A stretch of DNA of 64,000 bases. It comes from Gammaproteobacteria bacterium. GTDB lineage: Bacteria > Pseudomonadota > Gammaproteobacteria > UBA4575. The stretch spans positions 1,215,616 through 1,279,615 of the forward strand of contig CP046178.1 of the NCBI GenBank assembly GCA_014075255.1, given 5' to 3'. Under the pieces are notes generated by a model. It was given only the letters and a program-made list of their open reading frames with translations. It was not told the DNA's origin and made no database searches. Below, one piece after another: positions 57,443 through 64,000 of this stretch; within the stretch, counting starts at the first letter, position 1, and the number at the start of each line of letters is the position of its first letter. The position numbers were made by a program, and so were the translations under genes.

Positions 57443-57898
57443 ATGGCGAACACAGAAATACCTCGCGTTGATTTCTACGTGACCAAAAACAGTACGCCAC
57501 AATTTGCTTTGAGCACGGCCTGCCGAATTGCGGAAAAAGCATTTTCAGCAGGCCATCGAATTCATATACACATGAATAATGAAACGGATTGCGAAAAACT
57601 AGATGCTCTACTTTGGACATTTCGTGATCGCAGCTTTATTCCTCATGAGATCTCACCCGTGCCAATAGCAGATTGCCCGGTCACGATCAGCTCTGAAAAG
57701 AGCCCAGATATGACCTCAGGACATACTGATATGTTAGTGAATGTATCCGATCATCAACCGGAAAATTTCAAGCAATTTCAGAGGATTGCGGAAATCATTG
57801 ATAGTCATCCTGATTCCATTGTCGCTGGTCGTGAACGCTATCGCTTTTATCGTGAGAGCGGCCTAGACCCCCAGCACCATGACGTATCCTCTGCTTGA
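57443..57898 (+). CDS. holC: DNA polymerase III chi subunit
   Basis: HolC links the clamp loader to single-strand binding protein. The 151-residue protein matches the family (VDFYVTKNSTPQFALSTACRIAEKA, the middle block DALLWTFRDRSFIPHE). It begins 8 bp after pepA and precedes a small gene and valS, the conserved pepA-holC-valS order. Confidence 0.92.
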   Translation: MANTEIPRVDFYVTKNSTPQFALSTACRIAEKAFSAGHRIHIHMNNETDCEKLDALLWTFRDRSFIPHEISPVPIADCPVTISSEKSPDMTSGHTDMLVNVSDHQPENFKQFQRIAEIIDSHPDSIVAGRERYRFYRESGLDPQHHDVSSA

Positions 57899-57924
57899 CT
57901 TAATCAATTAATTCTCTTGCTTCT

Positions 57925-58296
57925 ATGGATGGAAACAGCGCTAAAAAGGCACCGGTCTTAGACAATTTAGTGGGTACCTCAAATACTCCCATCGGTAATA
58001 AACAGACGCCTACTAGACCACCACAAGCTCAGACGCCTTCTCAGGTCAAACCTGTACTTGCGCCAATGAATGGCAATGGAGCCTCCACTAGCACTGCTCA
58101 AGCTGTTCAGAATGCTGCCGTACAAGCTGAAAATACACCTCAAAATCGTCGCACTGATAAATCACTATTTGAAATCGAGCTCACCAAAACCGTGCACGAT
58201 ATTATGCTTAAGCATTTTGAAAATGCGAGCGAGCAAATTGTGCAACAAGTACTAAGCGAAGTTCGCGCTCGCCTCCCCGGTCAAAGAAAGTCTTAA
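57925..58296 (+). CDS. Hypothetical protein between holC and valS
   Basis: I do not recognise a named family. The 123-residue protein has a low-complexity N-terminal part rich in Thr, Pro, Gln and Ala (1-75). A helical C-terminal part follows (SLFEIELTKTVHDIMLKHF, then EQIVQQVLSEVRARLP). A small gene of this sort also stands at this place in Pseudomonas-type genomes, as far as I recall. It follows holC by 26 bp and precedes valS by 177 bp. Confidence 0.6.
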   Translation: MDGNSAKKAPVLDNLVGTSNTPIGNKQTPTRPPQAQTPSQVKPVLAPMNGNGASTSTAQAVQNAAVQAENTPQNRRTDKSLFEIELTKTVHDIMLKHFENASEQIVQQVLSEVRARLPGQRKS

Positions 58297-58473
58297 CCCT
58301 ACATATTGGCTAAGCCAATGCTGTATGCTTACCTGAGTACTTCTTAGGCGCATCTATATTGTTATACTAATAGCTTGCACCAACTTCATACCTCGCTGCA
58401 TCATACGTACTAATAACCATTCGAATTACTTTTCAAATCATCTGATCGCCTCAATATAGTCACAAATCTCGAC

Positions 58474-61254
58474 ATGGAAAAGACCTATCAACCCAAAGAT
58501 ATCGAACAGAAGTGGTATCAGTTTTGGAAAAGTAATAATTACTTTTCGCCTTCAGGCGAAGGCGAAAATTCTTACTGCATTATGATTCCACCACCCAATG
58601 TAACGGGAACCTTACATATGGGCCACGCTTTCAATAACACCTTGATGGATTGCCTCACTCGTTATCATCGCATGTGCGGCTATAACACTTTGTGGCAGCC
58701 CGGAACCGATCATGCCGGAATCGCGACGCAAATGGTGGTTGAACGACAGCTAAACGCTGAAAATAAAACTCGTCATGACTTAGGTCGCGAAAAGTTTGTA
58801 GATAAAGTTTGGGAGTGGAAAGAGCAATCTGGCAACACTATTTATGGCCAATTAGAACGTATGGGTTCTTCACTGGATTGGTCGCGCGAACGCTTCACTA
58901 TGGACGAAGGTCTTTCTGAAGCGGTTAAACAAGTATTCGTACGTTTATATGACGAGGGCTTAATTTATCGCGGCAAACGTTTGGTGAACTGGGATCCAAA
59001 ACTTCACACTGCGGTTTCAGATTTAGAAGTTATTTCAGAAGAAGAAAATGGCCACATGTGGCATATGCGTTATCCACTGGTGGATGCAAAAAGCTCAGAT
59101 GGAAATGATTACTTAATTGTAGCGACGACAAGACCAGAGACAATGTTAGGTGATACTGCGGTTGCCGTGCACCCTGAAGACAAACGCTACAAGAGATTAA
59201 TCGGTAAAACTGTAAAACTGCCTTTAACTGATCGCGAAATTCCCATTATAGCGGATGACTATGTGGATCCTGAATTTGGTTCTGGTTGCGTAAAGATTAC
59301 CCCTGCGCATGATTTTAATGATTATGAAGTAGGTAAACGTCATGACTTAGAAATAATTAATATATTCACTATAGATGCCAAAATTAACGACAACGCCCCT
59401 ACACAATATCAAGGACTGGACCGTTTCGAAGCACGCAAAATAATTGTTGCCGACTTAAAAACACAAAATCTGCTAGCAGAAATAAAAGACCACAAACTGA
59501 TGATACCTAGAGGTGATCGTTCAGGCGTTGTGGTTGAACCCTACTTAACAGATCAATGGTATGTGAAAATTCAACCATTAGCCGACCCTGCAATCAAAGC
59601 CGTAAAAGATGGCAACATTCAATTTGTTCCAGAAAATTGGAGCAAAACCTATTTTGAATGGATGAATAATATTCAAGACTGGTGCATCAGCCGACAACTT
59701 TGGTGGGGACACCGCATACCCGCATGGTACGACAGCGATGGAAATATTTATGTGGCTGAAAATGAAGAAGACGTACGTAAAAAATATAATTTGGATGTCA
59801 ATTTTGAACTTAAGCAAGATGAAGATGTACTCGATACTTGGTTTTCATCTGCACTATGGCCGTTTTCAACCTTAGGCTGGCCCGAACAAACTAAAGAACT
59901 AAAAACGTTTTACCCAACTTCAGTATTAATTACCGGTTTCGACATCATCTTTTTCTGGGTCGCTCGCATGATCATGATGGGTTTGAAATTCATGGAAGAT
60001 GTTCCATTTGAAAAAGTATACATCCACGGCCTTGTGCGTGATGCAGATGGGCAAAAAATGTCTAAGTCTAAGGGTAACGTTTTAGATCCAATCGATGTCA
60101 TTGATGGAATCGATCTAGAGACTTTAATAAAGAAACGCACAGCCGGCCTCATGCAGCCTGAAATGGCCTCTAAAATCGAAAAAGCAACTCGCAAACAATA
60201 CCCAGACGGCATTAACGCCTATGGTACAGATGCCATGCGTTTTTCATTTGCGGCGCAAGCTTCAACAGGGCGAGATATCAAATTTGATTTAAATCGAATT
60301 GAAGGTTATCGAAATTTCTGCAACAAACTTTGGAATGCTACTAATTTCGTATTAATGAATTGCGAAGACAAAGATATCGCCAGTCAAATTGACAAACAAA
60401 AACTCACCTTGGCGGATCGTTGGATATTAAGCAAGCAACAAGAAGTTATTGATTTAACGCACAAGCATTTAAAAAATTATCGCTTTGATCTTGCCGCACA
60501 AGCATTATATGAATTTTCTTGGCACGAATTCTGCGATTGGTATGTTGAATTATGCAAACCCACTCTTTTTAAAGATGACGTCGATGAAAACGTTAAACAA
60601 AACTCTCGCCGCGTTTTGTTGGAAGTATTTGAAAATTTGCTAAAGCTTCTACACCCTATTATTCCTTTTTTAACAGAAGAAACATGGCAACCGATCGCCA
60701 AACAATTGAATCTGTCAGGTGACAGCATTTCTACTCAAGACTTCCCTAGAAGCAACAACGACTATGTCGACGTAGAAAGCTTACGAGAACTTGAATGGTC
60801 AAAAGAATTTATCAATGGCATTCGTAAAATACGCTCTGAAATGGACATCGCACCTGGCAAACCATTAAACATATTGTTGCAGAATTGGTCACCGCAAGAT
60901 CAAAGCTATTTCGAAAATAGCCAGCAATTTATTTATTCTCTAGCAAAAGTTTCAGATATTAAATGGTTGGAAGATGACTCTGCACCTGAATCTGCCACAG
61001 CCTTAGTCGGTGAAATGAAAATTCTCATCCCTCTAGCAGGCTTAATTGATAAAGAAGCTGAAAGCGCTAGATTAGAAAAAGAAATTGGCAAAAATGAAAC
61101 CAACTTAGAGAAAACCTTAACCAGATTAGATAACCCTAATTTTGCCGACAAAGCTCCAAAAGAGGTTGTTGATAACCTTCGTAAGAACGCCGAAAAACTT
61201 CAAACTAAACTCAATCAACTAAAAGAACAATTAGCAAAAATAAATAAGCTCTAG
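58474..61254 (+). CDS. valS: Valyl-tRNA synthetase
   Basis: ValS charges tRNA-Val and edits misacylated threonine. The 926-residue class I enzyme has the HIGH motif as HMGH (48-51), the editing domain with [17 protein letters not shown], and KMSKS at 528-532. The C-terminal 70 residues form the coiled coil that binds tRNA. The 177 bp upstream contain no gene and presumably its promoter. Confidence 0.98.
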   Translation: MEKTYQPKDIEQKWYQFWKSNNYFSPSGEGENSYCIMIPPPNVTGTLHMGHAFNNTLMDCLTRYHRMCGYNTLWQPGTDHAGIATQMVVERQLNAENKTRHDLGREKFVDKVWEWKEQSGNTIYGQLERMGSSLDWSRERFTMDEGLSEAVKQVFVRLYDEGLIYRGKRLVNWDPKLHTAVSDLEVISEEENGHMWHMRYPLVDAKSSDGNDYLIVATTRPETMLGDTAVAVHPEDKRYKRLIGKTVKLPLTDREIPIIADDYVDPEFGSGCVKITPAHDFNDYEVGKRHDLEIINIFTIDAKINDNAPTQYQGLDRFEARKIIVADLKTQNLLAEIKDHKLMIPRGDRSGVVVEPYLTDQWYVKIQPLADPAIKAVKDGNIQFVPENWSKTYFEWMNNIQDWCISRQLWWGHRIPAWYDSDGNIYVAENEEDVRKKYNLDVNFELKQDEDVLDTWFSSALWPFSTLGWPEQTKELKTFYPTSVLITGFDIIFFWVARMIMMGLKFMEDVPFEKVYIHGLVRDADGQKMSKSKGNVLDPIDVIDGIDLETLIKKRTAGLMQPEMASKIEKATRKQYPDGINAYGTDAMRFSFAAQASTGRDIKFDLNRIEGYRNFCNKLWNATNFVLMNCEDKDIASQIDKQKLTLADRWILSKQQEVIDLTHKHLKNYRFDLAAQALYEFSWHEFCDWYVELCKPTLFKDDVDENVKQNSRRVLLEVFENLLKLLHPIIPFLTEETWQPIAKQLNLSGDSISTQDFPRSNNDYVDVESLRELEWSKEFINGIRKIRSEMDIAPGKPLNILLQNWSPQDQSYFENSQQFIYSLAKVSDIKWLEDDSAPESATALVGEMKILIPLAGLIDKEAESARLEKEIGKNETNLEKTLTRLDNPNFADKAPKEVVDNLRKNAEKLQTKLNQLKEQLAKINKL

Positions 61255-61277
61255 CACCAACATTTATGGATATTTAG

Positions 61278-61784
61278 ATGAGTGACTCTGTAAAACAAGA
61301 AAAAAAATTATTTATGACTCGCCTGATGACGCCAGACATGGCTAATTTCTCTGGCAATGTTCATGGCGGCACAATATTAAAGCTCTTAGACGAAGCTGCA
61401 TTTTCTTGCGCATCTCGCTACTGCAAATCTTATGTAATGACTGCTGCATTAGACCATGTTGAGTTCAAGTCAGCCATCACCGTTGGTGATCTTGTTACCT
61501 TCAAATGCAATGTAAATTATGTTGGTCGCAGCTCAATGGAAATCGGCATACGTGTAGAAGGCGAAAAAATTAGAGAAAAAACAAAGTATCATGCCATCTC
61601 ATGCTATTTTACCATGATCTCTGTCAATGAAAATGGTGTGCCTCAACAAGCGCCCACATTGCAAATTGAATCAGAAACCGAACAAAAACTTTTTGATGCA
61701 GGGAAAATGCGCCGCGAAATGCGCAAAGAAACCAAAGAGAAAAACCTTCAACTTCATGTTGGAATAGACACGATAATTGTTTAG
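61278..61784 (+). CDS. YciA-like acyl-CoA thioesterase
   Basis: The 168-residue hotdog-fold protein resembles YciA and the cytosolic acyl-CoA thioester hydrolases. MANFSGNVHGGTILKLLDEAAFSCASRY carries the conserved N...HGG...D active-site pattern, followed by VEFKSAITVGDLVTFKCNVNYVGRSSMEI. It should hydrolyse short to medium acyl-CoA esters in the cytoplasm. The C-terminus has about 30 charged residues beyond the domain. It lies 23 bp downstream of valS. Confidence 0.88.
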   Translation: MSDSVKQEKKLFMTRLMTPDMANFSGNVHGGTILKLLDEAAFSCASRYCKSYVMTAALDHVEFKSAITVGDLVTFKCNVNYVGRSSMEIGIRVEGEKIREKTKYHAISCYFTMISVNENGVPQQAPTLQIESETEQKLFDAGKMRREMRKETKEKNLQLHVGIDTIIV

Positions 61785-61809
61785 TTCTCCTTAATTTTTC
61801 AAAAAATAC

Positions 61810-62022
61810 TCATCTTTTTTGAATGCAAATATTCTCTTGATTAAATTCTATAACATCGCCTGAAACTATTTTCTTTCGCTTTCTAGTTTCAGTTTTTCCG
61901 TTAACCAGAACGAGACCTTCAGCAATCACAGCTTTGGCTTCGCCACCACTGGCGGCCATACCTTCGAATTTGAGAATTTTATAGAGCTCAATAGGCTCAT
62001 GAGAAATTTCAACCACCCTCAT
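61810..62022 (-). CDS. S4-domain RNA-binding protein, YbcJ-like
   Basis: The ATG at 62022 gives 70 residues, the same length as E. coli YbcJ; an in-frame TTG at 62049 would add nine residues. It consists of a single S4 RNA-binding domain: ILKFEGMAASGGEAKAVIAEGLVLVNGKTETRKRKKIVSGDVIEF. The RNA target is not established for the family. It converges on the thioesterase gene with 25 bp between stop codons. Confidence 0.85.
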   Translation of the reverse strand: MRVVEISHEPIELYKILKFEGMAASGGEAKAVIAEGLVLVNGKTETRKRKKIVSGDVIEFNQENICIQKR

Positions 62023-62136
62023 TATAAGAGCCGTATTTTGATTGCACAACTAAACAGGCTTCGCACTTGATGTTGAAACCGAGTTGAAGGATGAATCGCT
62101 TATAAATTAAGGTTCATCTTGTATTGAAACTTAACG

Positions 62137-62176
62137 CAACAGCTAGGCAACGATATTAATCGCTGCTTGGCTGTTG
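62137..62176 (-). terminator. Long hairpin downstream of the cold-shock gene
   Basis: Bases 62137-62154 pair with 62159-62176 over 18 positions, with three G-U or mismatched pairs and a 4-base loop. It lies about 45 bp after the cold-shock gene stop. A clear U-tract is missing, so it may end transcription or protect the 3' end. Confidence 0.4.
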
Positions 62177-62219
62177 TGATAATTTACTGAGGGTAAACTG
62201 CGTTAAGCAGTAGAACTAA

Positions 62220-62426
62220 TTAGATAGCTTTTACTTTATTAGCGCATGGTCCTTTCTGACCTTCGCCTACTTCGTATTCTACTTTCTGTCCGTCATTTAG
62301 TGTTGCATAGTCGCCGCCACTTTGAATTTCAGAATGGTGTACAAACAAATCTTTTCCGCCGTCTTCTGGAGTGATGAAGCCAAAGCCTTTATCTGCATTG
62401 AACCATTTTACTGTACCGTTACTCAT
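62220..62426 (-). CDS. Cold-shock domain protein
   Basis: The 68-residue protein is one OB-fold cold-shock domain, binding single-stranded RNA/DNA and melting RNA structure. RNP1 is KGFGFIT (13-19) and RNP2 LFVHH (27-31). Both are intact. AGGA lies 8 bp before the ATG. The 177 bp upstream contain no gene and could hold the long leader common to cspA-type mRNAs. Paralogue identity (CspA, C, D or E) cannot be settled. Confidence 0.95.
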   Translation of the reverse strand: MSNGTVKWFNADKGFGFITPEDGGKDLFVHHSEIQSGGDYATLNDGQKVEYEVGEGQKGPCANKVKAI

Positions 62427-62603
62427 ATTGTATTTCCTAATTTAATGAATCTTAATTTAATCGAGGCTTACTGCTTTTGAACAGACTTTGCTATTCACTA
62501 CCGTGACGTCTCAATAACCACACATGCTAATCATTTTCTAGGCATAACGCCAATAAAAAAGAGATTTCTAGCCTTTTTATCAATAAATAGTACGGAATTT
62601 ATA

Positions 62604-62921
62604 TCATTTAGAGGTAGATTCTTGCCCACAACTCCAACATATATTGAATTGCCCCTCAATTTCTTCTCCACAGCCTATGCATTTCCAGGTCTGCGGATTG
62701 GCTTTAATCGACAGCATAAACTCATCTACAACTCTTTTAGCAGGGGCAATATCGTCTTTATCTACCACCCATAATTCAGGCCAGACCTCTGTAGGAGGAA
62801 GTTCTCCCACGCCACCGGATAGATGTTCGTTTTTGATAATCGAGGCGATTCCCTTTTCTTCAAGGAGTTCTTTTATCTGATAAATAAAGATTGGATTAGG
62901 TTCGCTATAGATGCGCTTCAT
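62604..62921 (-). CDS. DUF2007 protein with C-terminal zinc ribbon
   Basis: The 105-residue protein has a DUF2007 domain (1-70: MKRIYSEPNPIFIYQIKELL, NEHLSGGVGELPPTEVWPEL, a PII-like fold thought to be a signalling module). A zinc ribbon follows with CIGCGEE and CWSCGQE. The function of the family is unknown. No neighbour gives a clue. Confidence 0.82.
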   Translation of the reverse strand: MKRIYSEPNPIFIYQIKELLEEKGIASIIKNEHLSGGVGELPPTEVWPELWVVDKDDIAPAKRVVDEFMLSIKANPQTWKCIGCGEEIEGQFNICWSCGQESTSK

Positions 62922-62995
62922 TCACGCAGTATAACAAAGGCCTAATGGGATATTTTAGTTAATGATTGTTAAAGAATATCTTCGGGAATACTCAA

Positions 62996-63352
62996 TTAAC
63001 GAAGCTTTAAAGTGTAGCTTTTTTTGCTTTCGCCGGTTTTGGAGCAGACCGCAACAATTTCTACTTCACTATGCTCGCTAGGAATAGTAATTCCTAAAAG
63101 GCTCCGGGTAAATGGTTGTTCTTTAACATGTGGATGATGAAGCGTGCGCTCACCAATCAATTCTCCTTCAGCAGAGTATATACGCCAAGCATTTGCATAA
63201 TGCTCCCAACCTTCATCAGCATGCTCCAAAGTAACAGTGACATTATATTTCTGCGCAGTAGTCTTTTCAGTTTTGACCTGAATTATTTCTACTTCACTTG
63301 CAAAGCATACACTCGAAAATATTGTCAATAAAAATATAGTTAAAACTCGCAT
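62996..63352 (-). CDS. Small exported protein of unknown function
   Basis: The ATG at 63352 starts a clear signal peptide (MRVLTIFLLTIFSSVCFASE), giving 118 residues; the open frame up to 63547 covers the end of the VOC gene and is rejected. The mature protein is predicted all-beta (VTVTLEHADEGWEHYANAWRIY, HPHVKEQPFTRSLLGITIP, KKSYTLKLR) and resembles small periplasmic Ig-like or DUF-type proteins. It is 13 bp downstream of the VOC gene and probably cotranscribed. Confidence 0.72.
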   Translation of the reverse strand: MRVLTIFLLTIFSSVCFASEVEIIQVKTEKTTAQKYNVTVTLEHADEGWEHYANAWRIYSAEGELIGERTLHHPHVKEQPFTRSLLGITIPSEHSEVEIVAVCSKTGESKKSYTLKLR

Positions 63353-63365
63353 TATTACTTCCCAA

Positions 63366-63788
63366 TTATTCTTTAACAAAAATCTGACCCATGTCTTTAA
63401 AGGATTTAAATTCCAGATAATTATTGCTTGGATCTTGAATAAACATTGTAGCTTGTTCGCCAACCTGCCCTTTAAAGCGGATACATGGCTCGATGTGAAA
63501 TTTGACTCCTTCGCGCTTAAGACGTTCCGCGAAATGTTCCCATTCACCCCAATTTAATACAATTCCAAAGTGCCTAACCGGCACATCATGTTCATCTACC
63601 GGATTAGAAGGCGTAAACATATCTTCATGGTCATACAAATGTGCACTAAGCTGATGACCATGAAAATTAAAGTCTATCCAGCGCGCGTCTTCGCGCCCAA
63701 CCACACAACCTAGAAGGTCAACATAAAATGCTCTGGTTTCCTCTATATCATAGACTGGGAACGCTAAATGAAAAACAGATGTTGCCAT
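63366..63788 (-). CDS. VOC family (glyoxalase/dioxygenase-like) protein
   Basis: The 140-residue protein has the vicinal-oxygen-chelate fold: HLAFPVYDIEETRAFYVDLLGCVVG (metal His7), HFGIVLNWGEWEHFAERLKREGVKF and the last strand TMFIQDPSNNYLEFKSFK with the metal-binding glutamate. Members include dioxygenases and glyoxalases; the substrate is not clear. It starts two bases after the tsaB stop codon, so the two genes are likely coupled. Confidence 0.85.
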   Translation of the reverse strand: MATSVFHLAFPVYDIEETRAFYVDLLGCVVGREDARWIDFNFHGHQLSAHLYDHEDMFTPSNPVDEHDVPVRHFGIVLNWGEWEHFAERLKREGVKFHIEPCIRFKGQVGEQATMFIQDPSNNYLEFKSFKDMGQIFVKE

Positions 63789-63790
63789 AA

Positions 63791-64000
63791 TTAAAACACC
63801 ATTTTATTTTTTGGTTTTTCTGCTACATTGTCACGCAAATAAACTGGTAAGGCTTCAATTGCCGAAACATAATTATCTTGTTCATAAGCTACTTTACCCA
63901 ACTTCGCAACATACTCTGCTTGAGGAAATACTTTTTCCTTAAAAGCTAATTTTTTACCAATTGCATGTTGCAAATCTCCTGCATATGGACCCCACCCAGA
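63791..64000 (-). CDS. tsaB: TsaB, C-terminal part (cut by window edge)
   Basis: The 70 visible residues begin SGWGPYAGDLQ at the window edge and end ALPVYLRDNVAEKPKNKM, the typical TsaB ending (E. coli ...ALPVYLRNEVAWKK). TsaB scaffolds TsaD and TsaE in making threonylcarbamoyladenosine-37 on tRNA. About two thirds of the gene lies beyond the right edge. Confidence 0.85.
   Translation of the reverse strand, partial: SGWGPYAGDLQHAIGKKLAFKEKVFPQAEYVAKLGKVAYEQDNYVSAIEALPVYLRDNVAEKPKNKMVF

Overview
The window is a contiguous, gene-dense chromosomal stretch of an AT-rich (roughly 40% GC by eye) gammaproteobacterium. The gene orders leuC-leuD-leuB-asd-fimV-truA-trpF-trpB-trpA-accD-folC-dedD-cvpA-purF and lptF/lptG | pepA-holC-valS, a FimX-like type IV pilus regulator, and four tRNA genes leading into tig all resemble the Pseudomonas/Legionella side of the Gammaproteobacteria. 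I cannot name a genus. The cytochrome P460, the SCO1 protein and the numerous short palindromic repeats would suit a free-living, possibly marine, respiring bacterium, but that is inference.

Layout. 1-8003: trigger factor (cut by the window edge) and tRNA-Leu, tRNA-His, tRNA-Arg and tRNA-Pro, all on the minus strand. They look like an ancestral Pro-Arg-His-Leu-tig unit spread over 8 kb by inserted genes: a CPBP protease, a CHAP amidase, a phage Nu1-like HTH protein, a small membrane protein, two tandem LpxL/HtrB-like acyltransferases and a fatty acyl-AMP ligase with its own carrier-protein domain. 8197-9525: secreted cyclophilin and lpxH. 9525-10620: a cytochrome P460/HxlR divergent pair bracketed by palindromic repeats. 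10621-31242: one long minus-strand run covering aromatic, leucine and tryptophan biosynthesis, fatty-acid initiation (accD), folate (folC), purines (purF), pilus/polarity protein FimV, truA and an L,D-transpeptidase. 31357-35568: SCO1, psd, and the complete EF-P beta-lysylation set (epmA, efp, epmB). 35791-39826: a two-gene unit of a PilZ-like protein and a degenerate REC-PAS-GGDEF-EAL FimX homologue. 39886-48472: htpX, topoisomerase IV (parC, parE) and an AddA-like helicase-nuclease. 48505-58296: dsbC, xerD and an RDD protein, then a 2.9-kb repeat-rich accessory segment (BASS transporter, lipoprotein, enoyl-CoA hydratase), then lptG-lptF and pepA-holC. 58474-64000: valS, a thioesterase, an S4 protein, a cold-shock protein, small proteins, a VOC protein and the 3' part of tsaB.

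Most of the window is core metabolism with conserved order. The parts that deserve a second look are the interrupted tRNA cluster with its acyl-activation genes, the PilZ-like/FimX pair, the P460/HxlR pair, and a family of AATGTCC...GGACATT elements that cluster around the 50.8-53.6 kb segment. No rRNA, CRISPR array, intact prophage or insertion sequence with a transposase was seen.
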